64,000 nucleotides of DNA from the NCBI RefSeq assembly GCF_039544165.1, contig NZ_BAABLD010000007.1, positions 186,001-250,000 of the forward strand, read 5' to 3'. Below the pieces are notes generated by a model. It was not told the origin of the DNA. It worked only from the letters and a program-made list of their open reading frames with translations, and ran no database searches. The stretch's first letter is position 1. Each line of letters begins with the position of its first letter. A program made the translations under genes and the position numbers. Shown piece by piece: positions 33,316 through 42,129 of this stretch. Source of the stretch: Viridibacterium curvum. GTDB taxonomy: Bacteria > Pseudomonadota > Gammaproteobacteria > Burkholderiales > Rhodocyclaceae.

Positions 33316-35103
33316 ATGTTCCATCGTTTCGCAGGTTTCACCGTTGTCCTCCTGCTGGTCGCCTGTTCGACCAGCACCCGCTTCCAGTACCGCCCCCCTG
33401 CCGAAAGCCTGCAGGCACCCGAGGCAGCCAGTGGTTTCGTCGTCAAGCCGGGGTGGCAGTCCTCCCGTTTCATGGTGGCGGCGGCTAATCCGCTGGCGAC
33501 CGATGCGGGCTACCAGGTGCTCAAGGCGGGCGGCTCGGCGCTGGACGCAGCGATCGCGGTGCAGATGGTGCTGGGGCTGGTGGAGCCGCAGTCATCCGGC
33601 ATAGGCGGCGGGGCATTTTTGATGCATTACGACGGCCAGCGCGTGCAGGCCTTCGATGGGCGCGAAACGGCGCCGGCGGCGGCGACGCCGGAACTGTTCA
33701 TGAAGGACGGCAAGCCCATGCCTTTCATGGAGGGCGTGGTCGGCGGTCGCTCGGTCGGCACACCAGGTGCGGTGCGCATGCTGGAGCTGGCGCATCGCCA
33801 GCACGGGCGCTTGCCCTGGGCCAGCCTGTTCGCGCCGGCGATTCGCCTCGCGGAAGAGGGCTTCCTCGTCAGCCCGCGTCTGGCCAGCCTGTTGCAGACA
33901 CCCGATGCGCGACGCTTGCTGGAAGATCCGCAGGCGCGTGCGCTGTTCTTCGATGCGGAGGGCAAGCCGCTCGCGGCGGGAACGCGACTGCGCAACCCGG
34001 CCTATGCCGCCAGCCTGCGCGCGATTGCAGCGGGTGGCAGTGCGGCGCTGCACACGGGGCCGATTGCCGAGGCCGTGGTGGCGCGGGTGCGCGGGCACAC
34101 CAATGCGGGCGGCCTGAACCTTGCCGACATGGCGAGCTATCAGGCGAAAGTGCGCGAGCCGCTGTGCTTCGACTACAAGCGCTGGCGCGTGTGTGGCATG
34201 CCGCCGCCATCTTCCGGCCCGCTTGCCATTGCGCAGATGCTGGGTATGCTCGCGCAGCGCGATCTGGCTGCGTATCCACCCGTGCCGCGCGAGTTCGGGC
34301 TGGAGCCTTCAGCCGAGGCCGTGCATCTCGTCAGCGAGGCCGGGCGACTCGCCTATGCCGACCGTGGGCGCTACGTGGCTGACCCGGACTTTGTGCCGCT
34401 GCCCGGTGGCAGCGCAGCGGCCTTGCTGGCGCCGGATTACCTGCGTGCACGCGCCGCGCGCATTGGCGAACGCAGCATGGGGCGCGCCGAGCCGGGTGAT
34501 CCGCTTGCTGCGCGTGCCGCCTTGGCTGATGACCGCAGTCCCGAGCTGCCATCGACTTCGCATATCTCGGTGGTGGATGCGCAGGGCCATGCCGTGTCGA
34601 TGACGACGACCATCGAGAATGCCTTCGGTGCGCAGATCATGGCGGCAGGCTTCCTGCTCAACAACCAGCTCACCGACTTCTCGTTCGTACCCAGCGAGAA
34701 CGGCAAGCCCGTGGCGAACCGCGTGGAGGCCGGCAAGCGGCCGCGCTCGTCAATGTCACCCCTGCTGGTGTTCGAGCGTGACAGCGGGCGTCTCGCCATG
34801 ACCATGGGTTCGCCAGGGGGCTCGGCCATCATCAACTACGTCGCCAAGACCCTCGTCGGCATGACGGACTGGGGGCTCAATGCGCAGCAGGCTGTGGCCC
34901 TGCCGAACTTCGGCTCGCGCAACGGGCCCACCGAGCTGGAGCAGGGGCGGGTGTCGCCGGAGTTGATCGCGGCTTTGCAGGCGCGCGGCCATGAGGTGCG
35001 CAGCATCGTGCAGACGAGTGGCTTGCAGGCGATACAGCGGACAGACAAGGGCTGGTTCGGTGGGGCGGATCCGCGCCGCGAAGGCGTGGCGATGGGCGAT
35101 TAG
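33316..35103 (+). CDS. ggt: Gamma-glutamyltransferase, lipoprotein form
   Basis: 595 residues. The precursor autocleaves at Thr414 in the segment STSHISVVDAQGHAVSMTTT, giving large and small subunits. Other markers are GSALDAAIAVQMVLGLVEPQSSGIGGG near the start and GSPGGSAIINYVAKTL near the end. The enzyme hydrolyses or transfers gamma-glutamyl groups from glutathione in the periplasm. Unusually, the N-terminus (FTVVLLLVACSTS) is a lipobox, so the mature enzyme should be membrane-anchored. AAAGGAG precedes the ATG at 33316. Confidence 0.94.
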   Translation: MFHRFAGFTVVLLLVACSTSTRFQYRPPAESLQAPEAASGFVVKPGWQSSRFMVAAANPLATDAGYQVLKAGGSALDAAIAVQMVLGLVEPQSSGIGGGAFLMHYDGQRVQAFDGRETAPAAATPELFMKDGKPMPFMEGVVGGRSVGTPGAVRMLELAHRQHGRLPWASLFAPAIRLAEEGFLVSPRLASLLQTPDARRLLEDPQARALFFDAEGKPLAAGTRLRNPAYAASLRAIAAGGSAALHTGPIAEAVVARVRGHTNAGGLNLADMASYQAKVREPLCFDYKRWRVCGMPPPSSGPLAIAQMLGMLAQRDLAAYPPVPREFGLEPSAEAVHLVSEAGRLAYADRGRYVADPDFVPLPGGSAAALLAPDYLRARAARIGERSMGRAEPGDPLAARAALADDRSPELPSTSHISVVDAQGHAVSMTTTIENAFGAQIMAAGFLLNNQLTDFSFVPSENGKPVANRVEAGKRPRSSMSPLLVFERDSGRLAMTMGSPGGSAIINYVAKTLVGMTDWGLNAQQAVALPNFGSRNGPTELEQGRVSPELIAALQARGHEVRSIVQTSGLQAIQRTDKGWFGGADPRREGVAMGD

Positions 35104-35121
35104 ATTGCTCGGGGGCAGAAA

Positions 35122-35179
35122 GCAGGGTGCGCATCGCGCACCGCTTGCCACGTGCAATGGTGCGCAGTGCGCACCCTAC
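35122..35179. repeat. Intergenic palindromic repeat related to the GTAGGG type
   Basis: GCAGGGTGCGC at the left and GCGCACCCTAC at the right are near-perfect complements, with further inner pairing (GCGCATCGCGC). It lies between the convergent ggt and mgtE genes and may terminate both. Confidence 0.6.
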
Positions 35180-35199
35180 GAGGCTGTCGCGATCGAGGC

Positions 35200-36663
35200 T
35201 CAGATCAGGAGCAGCGTCGCCAGCCCGAGAAAGATGAAGAAACCGCCCGAGTCGGTGCAGGCGGTGATCAGCACGGACGAGCCGACTGCCGGGTCGCGCC
35301 CCAGGCGTTGCATGGTGAGCGGAATCACCACGCCCATGAAGGCGGCGAGCAGCAGGTTGAGCGTCATGGCCAGGGTCATCACCAGTCCCAGCGACCAGCT
35401 GCGGTAGAGCGCAAAGGCGAGCAGGCCCAGCAGGCCGCCCCAGAACACGCCGTTGAACAGGGCCACTGACATTTCCTTGTGCAGCAGGCGGCGCAGCACG
35501 TCGGGTGGCATCTGGCCGGTGGCAATCGCGCGCACGATCATGGTGATGGTCTGATTGCCCGAGTTGCCACCGATGCCGGCGACGATGGGCATCAGCGCGG
35601 CGAGTGCGACGAGCTTCTCGATGCTGTCTTCAAACGCGCCGATGACGCGCGAGGCGACGAAGGCCGTGACGAGATTGACGGCCAGCCAGGACCAGCGGTT
35701 CTTCACCGAGTCCCACACCGGGGCGAAGATGTCTTCCTCTTCCTTCAGGCCGGCCTGACCGAGCAGTTCGGCTTCAGACTTGTCGCGGATGAAGTCGACC
35801 ACCGCAGCAACCGTCATGCGGCCGATCAGCTTGCGGTCGCGACTGGTGACGGGCGCCGAGACGAGGTCGTAACGTTCAAAGGCCTTGGCTGCGTCATCGG
35901 CCTTGTCGCCCGGGTGCAGGGTCAGTGTGTCGGTGAGCATGAGCTCGCCGACGTTACTGTCGGGATCGTTGACCAGCAGGCGCTGCAGGGGCAGCACGCC
36001 GAGCAGGCGTTCTTCGCGGTCAACAACGAAGAGCTGGTCGGTGTGGTCGGGCAGTTCGTCGAACAGGCGCAGGTAGCGCAGTACAACCTCCAGCGTGACG
36101 TCTTCGCGCACCGACACCATCTCGAAGTCCATCAGCGCGCCGACGGCGTCTTCCTCGTAGGACATGGCGGCGCGCAGGCGCTCGCGCTCCTCGGTGTCGA
36201 GGCCCAGGTAGATGTCGTCCATGACCTGCTTGGGCAGGTCGGGCGCAAGGTCGGCGAGCTCGTCGGTGTCGAGGTTCTCTGCGGCCGCCACCAGCTCGGC
36301 GGGCGCCATCGCTTCGATCAGCGATTCGCGGACGGCGTCGGAGACTTCGAGCAGCACCTCGCCGTCGTTGATGTCGGTCTCTGCGCTGCGCACGAGGTCC
36401 CACACGAACAGACGGTCGTCGACCGGCAGCGCTTCGAGAATGAAGGCGATGTCGGCCGGGTGCAGGCCGGTCAGCTTGTCGGTGATGCGCGCGACGTTCT
36501 GTTTGTGCGCGAGGTTCTCGACGAGTTCGCGGCGGTCTTCGTGCCTGTGCAGGTCCTGTCGGTGGATCAGGTCCTCTTCGAGCTTCTGACGGGCGAGCAG
36601 AGCCTGCACATCGCGCAGGGTGTGCTGCATGTCGTCGTGGTGGAGTTGCTCGAGAGAGGACAT
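35200..36663 (-). CDS. mgtE: Magnesium transporter MgtE
   Basis: 487 residues in the usual order: N-terminal superhelical domain (about 40-145), two CBS domains (about 155-280, with FVVDREERLLGVL and SAPVTSRDRKLIGRMTV), and five membrane helices. The pore segment is GIGGNSGNQTITMIVRAIATGQ. MgtE is a magnesium-gated Mg2+ channel of the inner membrane, its N and CBS domains sensing cytoplasmic magnesium. No Mg-sensing riboswitch is evident in the short leader. It is monocistronic. Confidence 0.96.
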   Translation of the reverse strand: MSSLEQLHHDDMQHTLRDVQALLARQKLEEDLIHRQDLHRHEDRRELVENLAHKQNVARITDKLTGLHPADIAFILEALPVDDRLFVWDLVRSAETDINDGEVLLEVSDAVRESLIEAMAPAELVAAAENLDTDELADLAPDLPKQVMDDIYLGLDTEERERLRAAMSYEEDAVGALMDFEMVSVREDVTLEVVLRYLRLFDELPDHTDQLFVVDREERLLGVLPLQRLLVNDPDSNVGELMLTDTLTLHPGDKADDAAKAFERYDLVSAPVTSRDRKLIGRMTVAAVVDFIRDKSEAELLGQAGLKEEEDIFAPVWDSVKNRWSWLAVNLVTAFVASRVIGAFEDSIEKLVALAALMPIVAGIGGNSGNQTITMIVRAIATGQMPPDVLRRLLHKEMSVALFNGVFWGGLLGLLAFALYRSWSLGLVMTLAMTLNLLLAAFMGVVIPLTMQRLGRDPAVGSSVLITACTDSGGFFIFLGLATLLLI

Positions 36664-36736
36664 CGGCGGGCGGGTGGGGGCTGCGGAAACCGGGCGAGTG
36701 TAACGCAGCTTGGCAGCACGCCCGGCGCGGATTTGT

Positions 36737-36814
36737 GTAGGGAATGCGGGGTTGTTCCCGTCGCTGCGGAGGGGGCTGTGTTGCGGCGGAACCGCCTTCG
36801 GCGTTCTGCCCTAC
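36737..36814. repeat. Intergenic palindromic repeat, GTAGGG...CCCTAC type
   Basis: Starts GTAGGGAATGCGG and ends GCCCTAC, with GCGGCGGAACCGCC forming an inner hairpin. It touches the stop codon of the DUF58 gene and lies upstream of mgtE. Confidence 0.55.
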
Positions 36815-38115
36815 AGCTGCCGTGCCGCCTTCACCGCGAGGTAGCGGTTGATGGTTTCGATGGCCAGCTTCTCGGGGGGTACGTCGATGCTCAGCACGCC
36901 CTCGGCACGCAGGCGGCGAAAAGCTGCGTTGCGGTGGCGGCGATAATCGGTGGCAGCGCCGAGCAGGGCGGCTTCGCCGACGTGGGTGACGGCGGTGTCG
37001 AGCACGTCGTCGAGGGCGGACTCGCGCAGGCTGGCGACCATGACGAGGTGACGCTTGCGTAGCAGGCGTGTAGCGGCCAGCAGGTTGGCGTCGTCTTCGT
37101 CACGCAGGTTGGTGAGCAGGATGACCAGTGCGCGCTTGCGCTCGCGCGCCAGAAGCTGTTGTGCGGCCCGCTCGAAGTCGCTGCTCTGCATGCTCGGCTG
37201 CAGGTCGTAGACCATGTCGAGCAGGGTGCTGACCGTGCCGCTGTGATGCTGCACGGGCATGAAGCGTTCGGGCCCGCCGAGGGTCATGAGTCCGACACGG
37301 TCGCCGTGGCGCAGGGCGACCCAGGCGAGCATGAGGCTGGCATCGAGGGCGTGGTCGAAGTGCGATAGCGCGTCGTCGCGTGCGCCCATGCGGCGCCCGC
37401 AGTCGATCATCAGGATGACGCGCTGGTCGCGTTCGTCCTGGTACTCGCGCGAGATCATCTTGCCAAGGCGTGTGCTGGCCTTCCAGTCGATCTGGCGCAA
37501 CGAATCGCCTTCGCGGTACTCGCGCAGCTGGGCGAAGTCCATGCCCTGCCCGCGACGACGGCGCACCTGCAGGCCCATGCGCGCATTCAGGTCATCGACG
37601 GCGTGCAGCGCGTGGCGGGTCAGCGGGCCGAAGTTGGGATAGACGCGCACCTCGCGTTGCAGTGGCAGGGTGATCTGGCGGTGCCAGGCGGCGAGCGGTG
37701 AGCGCAGGCGCAGCGAGAGACCATCGAACAGATGATTGCCGCGTGACAGCGGGCGCACGCGATAGGTCTGGACCAGCACGCCGTCGCGATAGCGTATGGC
37801 CACCGGCAGGCCCTGGTATTCAAAGCCGGGTGGCATATGGTCCTGCAGGATGACGCGACGGTGGCGTGCACGTGCCCAGCGCAGGCGCAGCTCGACCAGC
37901 GCCCATTCGCCCAGGGCGAGGCTCTTGTGCAGCTGACGGTCGGCCTCGGGCAGGGTATCGGCCCACACCCAGATGGCATCGAGCACCAGCCACAGCAGCA
38001 GCGCCGCAGTCAGCCCCCACCAGGCTGTGGTGAGGCCGGGCTCGACAGCGATGGCAATCGCCCCCGCAGCCCAAAGGCTGAGGGCAACGAGCTGCGCGCG
38101 CGCAGGCAGGATCAT
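36811..38115 (-). CDS. DUF58 domain protein (VWA-like)
   Basis: 434 residues. Two N-terminal membrane helices are followed by the DUF58 core (GMDFAQLREYREGDSLRQIDWKASTRLGKMISREYQDERDQRVILMIDCGRRMGA). This leads into a von Willebrand A-like fold. DUF58 proteins accompany MoxR ATPases and are thought to act as adaptors in protein maturation at the membrane. It is the last gene of the seven-gene operon; its ATG overlaps the MoxR stop (four bases). Confidence 0.93.
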   Translation of the reverse strand: MILPARAQLVALSLWAAGAIAIAVEPGLTTAWWGLTAALLLWLVLDAIWVWADTLPEADRQLHKSLALGEWALVELRLRWARARHRRVILQDHMPPGFEYQGLPVAIRYRDGVLVQTYRVRPLSRGNHLFDGLSLRLRSPLAAWHRQITLPLQREVRVYPNFGPLTRHALHAVDDLNARMGLQVRRRRGQGMDFAQLREYREGDSLRQIDWKASTRLGKMISREYQDERDQRVILMIDCGRRMGARDDALSHFDHALDASLMLAWVALRHGDRVGLMTLGGPERFMPVQHHSGTVSTLLDMVYDLQPSMQSSDFERAAQQLLARERKRALVILLTNLRDEDDANLLAATRLLRKRHLVMVASLRESALDDVLDTAVTHVGEAALLGAATDYRRHRNAAFRRLRAEGVLSIDVPPEKLAIETINRYLAVKAARQL

Positions 38116-39089
38116 GTGCGCGGGGCCTCGGTGCGGGCGAGCAGGGTGTCGAGCACGCCGTCGATGCTGAGGCCTTCAATCTCGGCTTCAGGGATCAGGC
38201 TGATGCGGTGACGCAGGCAGGGAATGGCGACGCGTTTGATGTCGGTGGGCGTGACGAAATCGCGGCCGCCCAGCAGGGCGAGTGCGCGTGCCGTACGCAC
38301 CAGGGCGATGGCGCCACGCGGGCCGGCGCCGACGGCGATGCCGGGCCAGTCGCGCGTGGCGCGGGCGATGCGGACGGCGTAGTCGAGCACGGCGTTGTCG
38401 ATGGCCAGCCCCGCGGCGATGCCTTGCATGGCCACGAGTTGTTCGGGTGTGGCAATCGCTTCGATGGTCGACACGTCGAGCTTGTCGCCCGTGCGGCCGG
38501 CGCAGGAGGCTTGCACCAGGGCGCGTTCATCGTCGAGCGCGGGGTAGTCGATGAGCAGCTTGACGAGGAATCGGTCGAGCTGGGCCTCGGGCAGCGAGTA
38601 GGTGCCTTCCTGTTCGATGGGGTTCTGTGTGGCCAACACAAGGAAGGGCGGTGGCAGGGGCAGGGTCTGGCCTTCGATGGAGACCTGGCCTTCCTGCATG
38701 ACCTCGAGCAGGGCCGCTTGTGTCTTGGCAGGTGCGCGGTTGATTTCGTCGGCCAGGAGCAGGTTGGTGAACACCGGGCCTCGGCGCATGACGAACTGGC
38801 CGCTGCGCGTGTCGTAGAGCGTGTGGCCGGTGACGTCGGCGGGCATCAGGTCGGGCGTGAACTGGATGCGCGAGAACTGGCCGTTGAAGGTGCGGGCGAG
38901 CGCCTTGACGAGCAGGGTCTTGCCGAGACCGGGGACGCCTTCGAGCAGCACGTGGCCGCCTGCAAGCAGGGCGCACAGGGCGAACTCGACGACGTTGTGC
39001 TGGCCGACGAAGACGCGTGCCACGCTGTCCTGCAGCTGGCGCGCCAGTGCGCAGGCCTCGGCGGGGGTGTTGGGCAGGGCGTTGGTCAT
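38112..39089 (-). CDS. MoxR-family AAA+ ATPase
   Basis: 325 residues. Walker A GVPGLGKT, Walker B LLADEINRAPAKTQAALLEVMQEGQV, sensor 1 FLVLATQNPIEQEGTYSLPEAQLDRF, and the C-terminal lid (GAGPRGAIALVRTARALALLGGRDFVTPTDIKRVAIPCLRHRI). MoxR proteins are chaperone-like ATPases that insert cofactors or assemble complexes. It overlaps DUF4350 upstream and DUF58 downstream by four bases each, so all are translated together. Confidence 0.96.
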   Translation of the reverse strand: MTNALPNTPAEACALARQLQDSVARVFVGQHNVVEFALCALLAGGHVLLEGVPGLGKTLLVKALARTFNGQFSRIQFTPDLMPADVTGHTLYDTRSGQFVMRRGPVFTNLLLADEINRAPAKTQAALLEVMQEGQVSIEGQTLPLPPPFLVLATQNPIEQEGTYSLPEAQLDRFLVKLLIDYPALDDERALVQASCAGRTGDKLDVSTIEAIATPEQLVAMQGIAAGLAIDNAVLDYAVRIARATRDWPGIAVGAGPRGAIALVRTARALALLGGRDFVTPTDIKRVAIPCLRHRISLIPEAEIEGLSIDGVLDTLLARTEAPRT

Positions 39090-40570
39090 GACGAGGTTCC
39101 TTCCGGACGGGGAATGACGGGAGACGACGAGGTGGATGTGGCACGCAGCGCGCGACAGGCGCGTTGCAGCTGGGCGAGGCTGCGGCTGCGCAGGCGCAGC
39201 TCGTGGGCATCGGTGGGCAGCGGGGTCAGGGCTGCGCGGACTTCGCGTACGTCCATGCCACTGACGCGGGCGCCGAGTTCAGCAAGGTCATCGAGTTCGG
39301 GATGGCGACCACGCAGGGATTGCAGACTGCTCACCACGTCCTCGCGCAGCGGCGCGATGAGCGCTTCGTACTGCTTTTCGCGCAGCAGGAAGTCGCCGAT
39401 GGCACCAAGGTGTTCGCGCAGACCTGGCCGCGCTGGCAGCGGCTCTGGCACAAGGGCACCGAAGCGCGGCATGTAACGCCACAGGAAGGCTGCGATCAGC
39501 ACGCACATTGCCAGCATGGCGAAGGCGGCGTTCTTCCACAGCCAGCTGGCGAGACTGGGGTAAGGCGCTTCCAGTAGCACATGGAAGCTGCGACGCTCGC
39601 CCGGGATCGTCGCAAGACGCACGAACAGTTTTGCATGCTCGCCAATAAGCAGCCCGTTGTTGGCGCCGATATGCAGGTTCCCCACGGTGACCCAGCCTTT
39701 GCCGAGTTGCCAGCGTGCGAACACGGGCTGGGTTTCGATTTCGGCGTCAGGGCCTGCGTTGGCAGGGAGGACGAACTTGCGATTGGAGAGATCGGGGGCG
39801 ACGCATTCGCTGATCGTTGACGCGGAGGGCTCTGACGCGCCTGCCGGACCGGACGTGTCGTCGCCCTCAGCCGGGCTGTTGTCCTCGGTCAGCAAGGGGG
39901 AGGCGTGTGGCGCTGATTGCGGAATCGGCGTCATCTGCACGGGGGGTGAGCTGGCTGAAGACGCGCTTGCGCTGTCGCTGTTCTGCTCTTCTTCTTCGCT
40001 GGTCTCTTCGTCGTTTTCTTCATCGGGCGAAGGGGGTTTCACGGCCATTTCGATGGGCGCATTCCATGCCTCTTGCGCGTTACCGGGCAGGCGCAGCTTG
40101 AAGAGTACGGCGTAGTCGAGTTGGGCTTTGACGGTGTGGCCTTCAACATCGATGGGCAACAGTTGGGTGACATCTTCGTGCACCGAGCCAACGGGCACGA
40201 TGCCCAGCTCTTCGAGGATGTCGGCGCCACTGGCGCCGTCGGTGAGGGCCAGCATGAGGTGGCCGCCGCGACGGACCCAGGCGACAAGGCGCTTGCGTTG
40301 CTCGGCGTCCTGCACGTCCCAGGCGTTGCCGACGAGCAGGGTGGCGTTGGCCGGCAGGTCGCGCAGGGTCAGGGCGTCGCGCACGGTGTCGGTCTTGTCG
40401 CCTTGTGCTGCCATCAGTCGCTGTGCGGCGAGGAAGTCGTTCTCGCGCGCTTCCGGTTTGATGCCGACGCGATGCTTGGTCTCTACCCATTCGAGTCGCG
40501 GCAGGACGATGGCGGCGACGCAAACCACGATCAGGGTGACGAGCAGGATGACCAGACGGTGCTGTTTCAT
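39086..40570 (-). CDS. DUF4350 domain membrane protein
   Basis: 494 residues. An N-terminal helix (LVILLVTLIVVCVAAIVL) is followed by the DUF4350 region (NDFLAAQRLMAAQGDKTDTV... LLVGNAWDVQDAEQRKRLVAWVRRGGHLMLA). A disordered acidic/serine insert (about 185-260) and a membrane helix (about 350-370) precede a cytoplasmic helical tail. The start at 40570 overlaps the DUF4129 stop (ATGA); a longer frame upstream is unlikely. Function unknown, but DUF4350 genes consistently stand between DUF4129 and MoxR. Confidence 0.88.
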   Translation of the reverse strand: MKQHRLVILLVTLIVVCVAAIVLPRLEWVETKHRVGIKPEARENDFLAAQRLMAAQGDKTDTVRDALTLRDLPANATLLVGNAWDVQDAEQRKRLVAWVRRGGHLMLALTDGASGADILEELGIVPVGSVHEDVTQLLPIDVEGHTVKAQLDYAVLFKLRLPGNAQEAWNAPIEMAVKPPSPDEENDEETSEEEEQNSDSASASSASSPPVQMTPIPQSAPHASPLLTEDNSPAEGDDTSGPAGASEPSASTISECVAPDLSNRKFVLPANAGPDAEIETQPVFARWQLGKGWVTVGNLHIGANNGLLIGEHAKLFVRLATIPGERRSFHVLLEAPYPSLASWLWKNAAFAMLAMCVLIAAFLWRYMPRFGALVPEPLPARPGLREHLGAIGDFLLREKQYEALIAPLREDVVSSLQSLRGRHPELDDLAELGARVSGMDVREVRAALTPLPTDAHELRLRSRSLAQLQRACRALRATSTSSSPVIPRPEGTSS

Positions 40571-42129
40571 GCCGCGCCCCTGGCCGCTTTGTGACGGCTG
40601 AAGTGCTGCGGCCATTCGCGGCAGAGCTGTTCCAGTGTGCCGGCGTCGAGGTCGCGATGCGCCCAGGCCAGGGTCTGCCAGCTGGACAGCAAGCGCGCCA
40701 GCGGCGAGAAGCAGGCTGGCGCGTGCTGGTGCACGCGGTCGAGACAGTCGCCCTCGGTATCGCCGGGTGCGAACGGTACGTGATCGCGCCAGGCCAGCGC
40801 GGACAGGGCGCCGCGGAACAGCAGACTGAGCGCTTCGCGCGGCTTGCCGGTCTGCATCAGTTGTCGTGCTGCGGCAGCCACGTCATCGGGCAGTGACTCG
40901 GGGCGGATGTCGAAGCCCGCCAGTTCGGCCAGTGGCGTAAAGCTGCGCGCCTTGCCTTGGCGGCGGCGCATTTCGCGCGCCAGCACGATGATCAACGCCA
41001 CGATGATGATCGCCAGTACGGCCCAGCCGAGACCGCGGCCAGCCGTGGCGAGGAATTCGGCAAAGGCGGAGACGAAGCGGGCAAAGGATTTGCCCCATTC
41101 CTTGAGCCAGTTGGGCGAGTTGATGTCCGGGTTCTTGAATTCGAAGGGCTTCCACTTCCATTCGCGGCGCGTTTCTTCGGTGCCGAACACCGGGTCGGCC
41201 ATGACCTGGCTTGCGGCCTCCGGGGCTTCAGCGATGCGCGCTTCGCGCGCGGCATCAGTGACGATGGGTGCGGCATGCGCTTCATTCAGGCCGCCGCTGC
41301 AGGCGAGTGCGGCGCACAGCAGCAGGCCGCCAATGGCGGCGCTGATGCCAGTGCTGACGGGGCCTGAGGCACGTGCCTCATGCGCCTGTTGCAGGCGGCG
41401 GAACTGTAACTCGATGTCCCAGGCTTCGAGGTCGTTGCGGCGCTTGATGTAAAGCATGAAACCGGCGGCGACGTAGAGCGGTTCGATGAAGACGTGGGCC
41501 GCGATGTAGAACGCCGAGATGACGATATCCAGCCAGCGCCACTCGCCGACCATCAGGCTACGGAAATTGAGGTCGTTGCGGAGCGACTCGGGCAGAAGCA
41601 GAAAAAGGAGTGCCAGGCTACCGAAGCAGATCACGGTCTCCAGCCATGAAAGCCCCAGTGTCAGCCAGATGCCGGTGCCGGAGACCCGGCGGGCAATCAG
41701 TGCGCGACGTTGACGTGCGGGCTTGCCGCGCAGACCTTCGAGCACCGCGACCGGCATGCGCAGGCTGCGGCGCAGGTCGATGCGCCGCCACAGCAGATCG
41801 CCGATCAGGGCGCTGCGCCAGAGCATGCCTGGCAGGGCACGCAGGGTGTCGCGAAGGCTGGGGGTTTCGCCAAAGATGAGATGGCTGACACGGTGCAGGA
41901 TTACGCGGTCAGACAGGGGGCGTAGCCACCACAGCAGCAGGAAGGCCCAGAACATCTCGATGTCGAGCAGGAACGCGCCACCGAACAGCAGCACGCACAG
42001 CGCCGTGATGAACAGCAGCCATGCCGGATAGATGCTGCGCGCTTCGCGGACGGCGAGGCGGATGCCGAGATCTGCGGCTTCCCAGCCGTTGCGTGGGCGC
42101 AGGGTGATGGACAGACGCTCAAGATCCAC
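40567..42129 (-). CDS. DUF4129 domain membrane protein
   Basis: 520 residues with several membrane helices in the N-terminal half (about 35-290), one helix near 365, and a C-terminal DUF4129 segment (AARQLMQTGKPREALSLLFRGALSALAWRD ... FSPLARLLSSWQTLAWAHRDLD). Its start lies 11 bases inside the SpoIIM-like gene. Members are predicted parts of a MoxR-associated membrane complex; no biochemical role is settled. Confidence 0.88.
   Translation of the reverse strand: MDLERLSITLRPRNGWEAADLGIRLAVREARSIYPAWLLFITALCVLLFGGAFLLDIEMFWAFLLLWWLRPLSDRVILHRVSHLIFGETPSLRDTLRALPGMLWRSALIGDLLWRRIDLRRSLRMPVAVLEGLRGKPARQRRALIARRVSGTGIWLTLGLSWLETVICFGSLALLFLLLPESLRNDLNFRSLMVGEWRWLDIVISAFYIAAHVFIEPLYVAAGFMLYIKRRNDLEAWDIELQFRRLQQAHEARASGPVSTGISAAIGGLLLCAALACSGGLNEAHAAPIVTDAAREARIAEAPEAASQVMADPVFGTEETRREWKWKPFEFKNPDINSPNWLKEWGKSFARFVSAFAEFLATAGRGLGWAVLAIIIVALIIVLAREMRRRQGKARSFTPLAELAGFDIRPESLPDDVAAAARQLMQTGKPREALSLLFRGALSALAWRDHVPFAPGDTEGDCLDRVHQHAPACFSPLARLLSSWQTLAWAHRDLDAGTLEQLCREWPQHFSRHKAARGAA

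Noticed and set aside
36664..36810. Magnesium-sensing riboswitch ahead of mgtE
   Set aside because: The leader is short and holds only a GTAGGG-type repeat; no conserved M-box layout could be recognised.
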